Shown piece by piece: positions 1 through 5,512 of a stretch of 6,319 bases of DNA. Source of the DNA: Asaia bogorensis (GTDB taxonomy: Bacteria; Pseudomonadota; Alphaproteobacteria; Acetobacterales; Acetobacteraceae). Each line of letters begins with the position of its first letter. Positions within the stretch are counted from its first letter, which is position 1. Where the stretch lies: NCBI GenBank assembly GCA_945873675.1, contig CAMCEP010000169.1, forward strand, positions 1-6,319, read 5' to 3'. A model generated the notes under the pieces. That model was not told where the DNA came from and did no database searches. It was given only the letters and a program-made list of their open reading frames with translations. The translations under genes and the position numbers were made by a program.

Positions 1-551
1 ACACCAGGCTAAGGCGCAGCATGCGCGAAGAAATCCGCGCCCTGCAACAGCGCCTTGGTTTGACTGTTGTGTATGTCACGCATGACCAGGCAGAGGCGCT
101 GGCGGTGTCCGACAAGATTGTGGTGATGCGCAATGCCGAAATCGCGCAAAGCGGCACGCCGGAGGCGCTATACGCGAGCCCCGAGAATGTCTTTGTTGCG
201 ACTTTCATGGGGGAGGCAAATCATGTGCGCGGCAGCATCGAGAGCATCAGCGGCGATACCGCGCAGCTAGCGCTTAATGCGCTGATACTGACCTTACCCC
301 ATCGCGGTCTTGGCCTTGGGCCATGCGATGTGGTGATCCGGCCAGAGGCGATCCGGCTGGCCGATCGCGGCCCCGGCATCGTCGGCCAGATCGCGCGCGC
401 GACCTATATGGGTGCCCATACGGAATACCTGATTGCCACCCCGCTTGGGGAGCTATTCGCCATCCATCCGGACCGGCTGCATCGTCGCGCTGCCGGCAGC
501 GCAGTCTCGGTGACGCTCGATCCGGAAGGGGTTGTCCTGGTCCGGCCATGA
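1..551 (+). CDS. ABC importer ATP-binding protein, PotA/FbpC/PhnT type (5' partial)
   Basis: This is the C-terminal part of the cytoplasmic ATPase of an ABC importer. The reading frame is open to the left edge (first whole codon at 3), and the visible residues TRLRRSMREEI are what normally follows the D-loop LSxLD of this family. Walker A, the Q-loop, the signature and Walker B therefore lie off the window, and the ATG at 21 is internal. About 182 residues are visible. The H-loop THDQAEAL has its switch histidine at visible residue 27. It is followed by the family block SGTPEALYASPENVFVATFMG and then a C-terminal TOBE-like regulatory domain (about residues 65-180). A TOBE domain and this block point to the polyamine/iron(III)/thiamine/2-aminoethylphosphonate group rather than to the PhnC type encoded downstream. 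Its own binding protein and permeases are presumably upstream. Family assignment is firm; substrate is not. The stop at 549-551 overlaps an ATG at 548 that is in frame with the next gene. Confidence 0.86.
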   Translation, partial: TRLRRSMREEIRALQQRLGLTVVYVTHDQAEALAVSDKIVVMRNAEIAQSGTPEALYASPENVFVATFMGEANHVRGSIESISGDTAQLALNALILTLPHRGLGLGPCDVVIRPEAIRLADRGPGIVGQIARATYMGAHTEYLIATPLGELFAIHPDRLHRRAAGSAVSVTLDPEGVVLVRP

Positions 552-613
552 TCAAAACCTTGCGGCGCGCGCGCAAAGCCGCCACATCGAAAACCAATTC
601 GAATCACCAGCAT

Positions 614-620
614 AGGGAGA
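614..620 (+). promoter_or_regulatory. Shine-Dalgarno of phnD
   Basis: AGGGAGA lies 5 bases before the ATG at 626. It is the best ribosome-binding site near the start of the binding-protein gene. It favours 626 over the in-frame ATG at 548, which has no comparable purine tract close to it. Confidence 0.7.
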
Positions 621-625
621 GCATC

Positions 626-1687
626 ATGTTCCGGAAAAGCCTTGGCGCCATCGGTCTTGCCGCGGCGCTCGTCACAGCCACTGCCGGCGGATCTGCCGCG
701 CAAACTGCCTGCTCCTTCCGTGGTTCCTTGGATGACGCCTTTTGCGATGCCAATCGTGACATGGTGGCCGATGCGCCTACCGATGCGGCGCGCCAGCGTG
801 ATCCATCCACACTGGTTTTTGCCTATACGCCGGTGGAAGACCCGGCACTCTATGCCACGCAATTCCGCCCGCTGCTGGAATATCTTGGCCAATGTGTCGG
901 GCGTCGCGTGGTCTATTTCCAGGTCACCAGCAATGCCGCTCAGGTGGAAGCCATGCGTTCCGGCCGGTTGCATATTGCGGGGTTTTCGACAGGCCCAACG
1001 GCTTTCGCCGTGAACCTGGCGGGCGCCGTGCCCTTCGCCATCAAGGGCAATCCTGATGCCTTTGAAAGCTACCGTGTTGTTACCTTGGTGCGCGCAGATA
1101 GCCCGTTTCAATCAGTGGCTGATTTGAAAGGTAAGCGCGTTGCGCATACCTCGGCCACTTCCAACTCCGGCAATCTGGCGCCGCGCGCCTTCTTTCCTGG
1201 GCTTGGGTTGACGCCAGATGCGGATTACCGCGTGGTCTATTCGGGTGGTCATGATCGCAGCGTCATGGGCGTGAATGCGGGCGATTATGATGCCGCGCCG
1301 GTGGCATCGGATGTTTTCAACCGCATGGTCGCGCGCGGCCAGGTGCGGCGGGAAAATTTCCGTATCATCTGGCAATCTGATCCATTCCCGACCTCATCTT
1401 TCGCCCTGTCCCATGATTTGAGACCGGAATTGGCGGAGCGTATTCGGAAATGCTTCTTTGATTATCGCTTCCCGGAAGCGCTACAACGCGATATGGGCGG
1501 AAATGATCGCTTTTGGCCTGCGACATACTCCGAACATTGGGCACCGGTGCGCGCAGTGGCCGATGCGGTGAATGCGCCCTATAACCGCGCTGCGTTTGAC
1601 GCGGAAAGCCGGCGCGAATTGGAAGCCGAGCAACGCCGCAATCAGCAGCGTCAGCAACAGCAGCAAGCGCCAGCGCGGCCGCAGTGA
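626..1687 (+). CDS. phnD: phosphate/phosphite/phosphonate ABC transporter substrate-binding protein (PhnD family)
   Basis: This is the periplasmic binding protein that captures an oxyanion of the phosphonate/phosphite/phosphate group and delivers it to the PhnE permeases. It has 353 residues. A Sec signal peptide occupies residues 1-25 (basic MFRK, hydrophobic 6-21, SAA cleavage site before Q26). Family marks are VFAYTPVEDP, the SNAAQVEAMRSGRLHIAGF block, TSNSGNLAPR (residues 178-187, an anion-binding loop in PhnD proteins) and SGGHDRSVMGVNAGDYDAA (from 206). Two oddities stand out. Just after the signal comes C29...C40 followed by DANRDMVAD, which resembles a DxNxDxxxD calcium loop. The last 14 residues or so (340-353) are glutamine-rich. 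Four cysteines remain after cleavage, so disulfides are possible. The start at 626 is chosen for its Shine-Dalgarno and because it places the signal peptide at the N-terminus. The stop overlaps the phnC ATG (TGATG). The family is sure; the ligand is not determined. Confidence 0.9.
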   Translation: MFRKSLGAIGLAAALVTATAGGSAAQTACSFRGSLDDAFCDANRDMVADAPTDAARQRDPSTLVFAYTPVEDPALYATQFRPLLEYLGQCVGRRVVYFQVTSNAAQVEAMRSGRLHIAGFSTGPTAFAVNLAGAVPFAIKGNPDAFESYRVVTLVRADSPFQSVADLKGKRVAHTSATSNSGNLAPRAFFPGLGLTPDADYRVVYSGGHDRSVMGVNAGDYDAAPVASDVFNRMVARGQVRRENFRIIWQSDPFPTSSFALSHDLRPELAERIRKCFFDYRFPEALQRDMGGNDRFWPATYSEHWAPVRAVADAVNAPYNRAAFDAESRRELEAEQRRNQQRQQQQQAPARPQ

Positions 1688-2454
1688 TGCAAGCGGGCGC
1701 GATGCAAGGCCTTGTTATCAAGGGTCTGGTCAAGGAATATGTTCCGGGCAAGCCTGTCTTGCGTGGGATCAACCTTGCCATCGCGCCGCAGGGCATCACG
1801 GCTGTAATTGGACCTTCCGGCACTGGCAAATCCACGCTGCTTCGCTGCATCAATCGGCTAGTGGAGCCAACTGCGGGACAGGTCCTGCTCAATGGGCAGG
1901 ACCTTGTGCCTTTGCGTGGTCGTGGTTTGCGCATGGCGCGCCGACGGATCGGCATGGTGTTTCAGGAATACAACCTGGTCGAGCGGCTTTCCGTCATGGA
2001 AAATGTGCTGTCCGGGCGGCTTGGTTATGTATCATTCTGGCAGGCCTGGATGCGGCGCTACCCGGAAGCGGATATCGCGCGCGCCTTTTCCTTGCTTGAT
2101 GCGGTTGGCTTGCCGGAACAGGCAACGCGCCGCGCCGATGCGCTTTCCGGCGGGCAACGTCAGCGCGTTGGCATTGCGCGCGCCTTGATGCAGCAGCCGG
2201 AATTGCTGTTGGCGGATGAGCCCACTTCGTCACTCGACCCCCGCACGGCGGTTGAGATCATGGAGCTGATGACGGGGCTTTCTACCTCGGCCGGTGTGCC
2301 TTTGGTGGTGAATATCCATAATGTGGATCTGGCGCGGCGCTTTGCGCAGCGCATCATTGGCATGGCAGGCGGAGAGATTGTGTTTGATGGCCCGCCCGAG
2401 GCGTTGCAGCCAGAACATCTGCGCCAGATTTACGGCGGTGAGGATTGGCTGTGA
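1687..2454 (+). CDS. phnC: phosphonate-family ABC transporter ATP-binding protein PhnC
   Basis: This is the cytoplasmic ATPase that powers the PhnD/PhnE importer, 255 residues and of normal family length. All ABC motifs are present: Walker A GPSGTGKST (42-50), Q-loop Q93 in VFQEYNLVERLSVMENVL (the NLVxRLSVxxNVLxGRLG stretch is typical of PhnC), signature LSGGQRQR (153-160), Walker B LLLADEP with catalytic E178, D-loop SSLDP, and H-loop H211 in NIHNVDLA. There is no TOBE domain, unlike the ATPase at the left edge. The ATG at 1687 shares one base with the phnD stop (TGATG). A GTG at 1684 and an ATG at 1702 are in frame and possible. None of the three has a clear Shine-Dalgarno, so re-initiation by ribosomes finishing phnD is likely. 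Confidence 0.94.
   Translation: MQAGAMQGLVIKGLVKEYVPGKPVLRGINLAIAPQGITAVIGPSGTGKSTLLRCINRLVEPTAGQVLLNGQDLVPLRGRGLRMARRRIGMVFQEYNLVERLSVMENVLSGRLGYVSFWQAWMRRYPEADIARAFSLLDAVGLPEQATRRADALSGGQRQRVGIARALMQQPELLLADEPTSSLDPRTAVEIMELMTGLSTSAGVPLVVNIHNVDLARRFAQRIIGMAGGEIVFDGPPEALQPEHLRQIYGGEDWL
2437..2443 (+). promoter_or_regulatory. Shine-Dalgarno of the first phnE
   Basis: GGTGAGG inside the end of phnC lies 7 bases before the GTG at 2451. It supports that GTG as the start of the first permease rather than the upstream in-frame TTG at 2445, which would leave almost no spacing. Confidence 0.6.
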
Positions 2455-3236
2455 GCGCAAGTACGCTGCGCCGCCGCGCCTTTCCGCCGAATTGGGGCGC
2501 GCGTACTACCGCGCTCGGCTTGGTGATCTATGCGATTTATGCGCTCGGACAATTGGATATTACCTGGGCGCGGCTTGTGATTGGTTTTGGCGAGGCCGGG
2601 CGTTTTCTGGCACGCATGTGGCCGCCCAATTTCTCCCGCGCAGAATTGCTGATTGAAGGCTTGCTGGAAAGCCTACAAATCGCGGTGATTTCCTCGGCGC
2701 TTGGTATTTTGCTGGCGCTGCCACTTGGATTGATGGCGGCGCGCAATCTGGCGCCTTGGCCACTTGCAGTCGCCACGCGCGGTTTTGTCGCCTTTTGTCG
2801 CAGCTTGCATTACGTGATTGTCGCGATACTTTTCGTGAAGGCGATTGGGTTTGGTGCCTTGGCGGGGGTGGCCGCACTTACCATCGCTTCCATGGGCTTC
2901 ATCGCCAAGCTTTTTGCCGAGGCGATTGAGGAAATCTCAATGAAACAGGTGGAAGCCATTCGTGCGACCGGGGCCAGCTTCGGCGCCGTGCTGATCTATG
3001 GTGTTCTTCCGCAGGTGGCGTCACGTTTCATCGGTTTTTCGCTTTATCAATTGGACTCAAATCTGCGCAATTCAACATTAGTTGGCATTGTCGGCGCTGG
3101 CGGTATCGGCGGCACGCTTTTCGCGGCTTTCAAGCGATTTGATTATGATTTTGTCGCTGCCATTCTCCTTTCCATCATTGCGCTGATTTTCGTGGCCGAG
3201 CTTGTCTCAGGTCGCATTCGGACACTGCTTAGATGA
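2451..3236 (+). CDS. phnE: phosphonate-family ABC transporter permease PhnE (first copy)
   Basis: This is an inner-membrane permease subunit that forms half of the channel receiving substrate from PhnD. It has 261 residues. Hydrophobic segments lie at about 21-35, 74-95, 105-130, 136-152 and 235-252. The cytoplasmic coupling loop FAEAIEEISMKQVEAIRATGAS (EAA motif, residues 168-175, with LP at 186-187) contacts PhnC. The VGAGGIGG block (214-221) is a hallmark of PhnE. The GTG start overlaps the phnC stop by four bases (GTGA), and the stop overlaps the next gene's start (ATGA). It is a paralogue of the following permease: both carry LARMWPP before the second hydrophobic segment, AARN after it, and VGAGGIG near the end. 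The two probably form a heterodimer. Confidence 0.93.
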   Translation: MSASTLRRRAFPPNWGARTTALGLVIYAIYALGQLDITWARLVIGFGEAGRFLARMWPPNFSRAELLIEGLLESLQIAVISSALGILLALPLGLMAARNLAPWPLAVATRGFVAFCRSLHYVIVAILFVKAIGFGALAGVAALTIASMGFIAKLFAEAIEEISMKQVEAIRATGASFGAVLIYGVLPQVASRFIGFSLYQLDSNLRNSTLVGIVGAGGIGGTLFAAFKRFDYDFVAAILLSIIALIFVAELVSGRIRTLLR

Positions 3237-4030
3237 ATGCCCTTATGCGCGAATGGCATCGCTTTACGCCCATGGAGCGCATCACGCGCTGGGCGGTTTA
3301 TTTCGTCCTGGTGATGACGCTGGTCTGGGCCGTGCGCAGCGTTGAAATCATCCCGGAATTCCTCATTGATGCACCCGAACAGATGCTTGATCTTCTGGCG
3401 CGCATGTGGCCGCCGGATCTTGGGCATTACCACCCCGCGGTGCATCACGCGCTGGTGGAAACGCTCCATATCGCCTCACTCGGCACCCTGTTCGCGTTTG
3501 TCTTTGCCGTACCGCTTGCGCTGCTGGCAGCGCGTAATATCTGCCCCTATCGCGGGCTGAATGCCTTTGCGCAGTTGCTTTTGGTGACTTCGCGGTCCGT
3601 CAATTCGTTAGTCTGGGCGCTGATTTTTGTGGCGATTTTCGGCCCAGGTGCTGCGGCCGGCACCTTCGCCATAGCCTTTCGCAGCATCGGCTTTGTTGGC
3701 AAGCTTTTGGCTGAGGCGCTGGAGGAAATCTCCCCCGGCCCCTTGGAAGCGCTCAATGGCACTGGCGCGCCGGTTGGCCATGTGCTGCTGAAGGGCGCCT
3801 GGCCGCAAATTGCCCCGGCTTTTTGGGGGGTGGCGCTTTTTCGGTGGGATATCAATATCCGCGAAAGCGCCGTGCTTGGCCTGGTGGGTGCTGGTGGCAT
3901 TGGCGTGGTTCTTGATGATGCAATCAATTTCTTTCAATGGGATCGCGTGGCTACGATTCTGCTGGCTATCCTGGTGATTGTCATCATTGCGGAAATCATT
4001 GTCACGCGCGTCCGGCAACGCCTGATATAA
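3233..4030 (+). CDS. phnE: phosphonate-family ABC transporter permease PhnE (second copy)
   Basis: This is the second inner-membrane permease of the importer, 265 residues. Hydrophobic segments lie at about 20-34, 78-100, 112-137, 140-156 and 234-255. The coupling loop reads LLAEALEEISPGPLEALNGTGAP (EAA motif 172-179). It keeps the EAL...TGA frame but has Asn-Gly where the first permease has Arg-Ala. The PhnE hallmark VGAGGIG is at 218-224. The ATG start overlaps the upstream stop by four bases (ATGA) with only a weak purine patch before it, so translation is probably coupled; an in-frame ATG at 3245 is a less likely alternative. It ends in TAA and is the last gene of the transport operon. 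A phnDCEE set with two permease genes is a known arrangement in proteobacteria. Confidence 0.93.
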   Translation: MNALMREWHRFTPMERITRWAVYFVLVMTLVWAVRSVEIIPEFLIDAPEQMLDLLARMWPPDLGHYHPAVHHALVETLHIASLGTLFAFVFAVPLALLAARNICPYRGLNAFAQLLLVTSRSVNSLVWALIFVAIFGPGAAAGTFAIAFRSIGFVGKLLAEALEEISPGPLEALNGTGAPVGHVLLKGAWPQIAPAFWGVALFRWDINIRESAVLGLVGAGGIGVVLDDAINFFQWDRVATILLAILVIVIIAEIIVTRVRQRLI

Positions 4031-4153
4031 GGCGCTAGAATTTAACACCCTGGACGCAGCGCCCAAGGAACTAGGTGCGCCTTCCTCTTCCGATCCTGAA
4101 GATTTTCGAAACAAAAAGTGAAGCATAGGCAACGGCAGAAGCGGCTAGCCTGA

Positions 4154-4174
4154 AGTCCATCTTTCGTCTGGACT
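4154..4174 (+). promoter_or_regulatory. inverted repeat in the glmU leader (possible RNA hairpin)
   Basis: AGTCCA (4154-4159) and TGGACT (4169-4174) are perfect reverse complements around a 9-base spacer, 30 bases before the glmU start. GGCT (4143-4146) and AGCC (4176-4179) could add an outer stem across an asymmetric internal loop. No T-tract follows, so it is not an intrinsic terminator. It may be a leader structure or a protein-binding site; a 6-bp repeat can also arise by chance. The rest of the 174-base gap (4031-4204) shows no gene and no clear promoter. Confidence 0.3.
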
Positions 4175-4204
4175 AAGCCCGCTCGGCGCGTTACCACCGG
4201 TTTC

Positions 4205-5512
4205 ATGAGACCCGCCGCCATCATCCTCGCCGCCGGCCTCGGCACGCGCATGCGCTCCGCCCAGCCCAAGGTGCTGCATCCCTTGGCGGGGCGGCCCATG
4301 ATCCAGCATCTGATCAGCGCTTGCGAACAGGTGTTCGGACGCATCGTAGTTGTGGTCGGGCCGGATATGCCGGCGCTGGAAGACGCTGTCGCGCCGCGAG
4401 AGGTTGTAGTGCAGCGTGAGAGACTGGGCACCGGCCATGCGGCGCTGCAAGCCGCCCCCCTGCTTGGTGGGCATCAGGGCGATGTCGCCGTGCTCTATGG
4501 CGATAATCCGCTGATCTCGGAAGCCACTTTGCAGGCGTTGGTGGCAGCGCGTCAGTCAGCAGGGCTTGTGCTGCTCGCCATGCGACCTGCTGATCCCGCG
4601 CGTTATGGCCGCGTGGTGTTGGATGAGAAATGCGAAGTTGCGCGCATTGTGGAATGGGCAGATGCGACGGAAGAAGAACGCGCGATCGGTCTTTGCAATG
4701 CTGGCGTGATCTCCGCCCCGGCGCAGGATTTGTTCCGCTGGCTGGGAGCGATCAGCAACAACAACGCCAAGGGTGAATATTACCTGACGGATATCATTCA
4801 GCAGGCGCGGCTTGAAGGCAAGCGCGTGGTCGCGGTGGAAGCGCCAGAGGCTGAGCTTCGCGGCATCAATAGCCGCGCTGAATTGGCGCAAGCCGAAGCC
4901 GAAGTGCAGCGCAGCCTGCGCGCTGCCGCCATGACGGGTGGGGTGACGATGTTGGCGTCCGATACAGTGCATCTTTGCCACGACACCAAGCTTGGCGCGG
5001 ATGTGGTGCTGGAACCGAATATCTTCTTCGGGCCAGGGGTTTCAGTGGAAGATGGCGTGACCATTCGCGCCTTCAGCCATCTGGAAGGCTGTGTGGTGAA
5101 GCGCGGCGCGGTGATTGGCCCCTATGCGCGGCTGCGTCCCGGCACCATCATTGAACCCCATGCCCATGTCGGCAATTTTGTGGAGTTGAAGGCCACTACG
5201 CTCGGCCCCGGTGCCAAGGCAAATCATTTGAGCTATTTGGGCGATGCGACGATTGGCGCGGGGGCTAATATCGGTGCCGGCACCATCACCTGCAATTATG
5301 ATGGCGTCGCGAAGCACCGCACCGAAATTGGCGAGGGTGCTTTCATTGGCAGTGATACGGCGCTTGTGGCGCCGGTGAAAATTGGCGCGCGCGCCCTGGT
5401 GGCGGCGGGCAGCGTAATCACAGAAGACGTGCCTGATGATGCGCTGGCGATTGCGCGCGGGCGCCAGGCGATGAAGCCGGGGCGTGGCTTCAAGGGCAAG
5501 GGGAAGCGCTGA
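4205..5512 (+). CDS. glmU: bifunctional GlmU: N-acetylglucosamine-1-P uridyltransferase / glucosamine-1-P acetyltransferase
   Basis: This cytoplasmic enzyme carries out the last two steps to UDP-GlcNAc: acetylation of glucosamine-1-phosphate with acetyl-CoA, then uridylyl transfer from UTP. It has 435 residues, slightly shorter than the usual 450-460. The N-terminal Rossmann-type domain shows LAAGLGTRM (8-16), PKVLH (21-25), the metal-binding aspartate D100 in YGDNPL, GEYYLTDI, and N222 in GINSRAEL. A linker helix leads into a left-handed beta-helix of hexapeptide repeats. There, R311 (RPG), K329 (ELK), catalytic H341 and Y344 (NHLSY), and N364-Y365 (CNYDG) match the Escherichia coli acetyltransferase site. 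Both activities should be intact. The ATG at 4205 sits right before the conserved LAAG motif, but no good Shine-Dalgarno precedes it. The stop shares a base with the glmS start (TGATG). Confidence 0.97.
   Translation: MRPAAIILAAGLGTRMRSAQPKVLHPLAGRPMIQHLISACEQVFGRIVVVVGPDMPALEDAVAPREVVVQRERLGTGHAALQAAPLLGGHQGDVAVLYGDNPLISEATLQALVAARQSAGLVLLAMRPADPARYGRVVLDEKCEVARIVEWADATEEERAIGLCNAGVISAPAQDLFRWLGAISNNNAKGEYYLTDIIQQARLEGKRVVAVEAPEAELRGINSRAELAQAEAEVQRSLRAAAMTGGVTMLASDTVHLCHDTKLGADVVLEPNIFFGPGVSVEDGVTIRAFSHLEGCVVKRGAVIGPYARLRPGTIIEPHAHVGNFVELKATTLGPGAKANHLSYLGDATIGAGANIGAGTITCNYDGVAKHRTEIGEGAFIGSDTALVAPVKIGARALVAAGSVITEDVPDDALAIARGRQAMKPGRGFKGKGKR
5498..5504 (+). promoter_or_regulatory. Shine-Dalgarno of glmS
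   Basis: AAGGGGA, inside the last codons of glmU, ends 7 bases before the glmS ATG at 5512. Together with the TGATG overlap it indicates that glmS is translated from the glmU message. Confidence 0.6.

Noticed and set aside
21..23. ATG at 21 as the true start of the first ATPase
   Set aside because: The frame is open upstream and the residues before it match the family sequence after the D-loop; starting here would lack every nucleotide-binding motif except the H-loop.
562..582. GCGGC/GCCGC inverted repeat in the gap before phnD
   Set aside because: It is a 5-bp stem in a GC-repetitive stretch with no T-run; expected by chance.
323..625. N-terminal extension of phnD back to 323
   Set aside because: It would overlap most of the upstream ATPase's TOBE region in another frame and would bury the signal peptide. 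The start at 626 has a Shine-Dalgarno and an immediate signal peptide.
701..712. Cysteine near the signal peptide of PhnD as a lipoprotein anchor
   Set aside because: The residues before C29 are Gln-Thr-Ala, which does not match a lipobox; SAA before Q26 is a better signal peptidase I site.
404..1111. Long open frame on the - strand (235 codons)
   Set aside because: It lies antisense to the ATPase and phnD genes, whose proteins are clearly recognisable. Its translation shows no domain, and long antisense frames are expected at this GC content.
1365..1955. Open frame on the - strand (196 codons) across the phnD-phnC junction
   Set aside because: It is a shadow of two well-supported genes and has no recognisable motif or ribosome-binding site.
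4012..4041. TAGAAT at 4036-4041 as a -10 box for glmU
   Set aside because: The hexamer is close to consensus, but the -35 region has only about half matches at an acceptable spacing and the site is far from the gene; too weak to call.
4031..4063. GGCGCT/AGCGCC repeat just after phnE as an intrinsic terminator
   Set aside because: The loop would be 21 bases and no T-run follows, so it does not fit a Rho-independent terminator.
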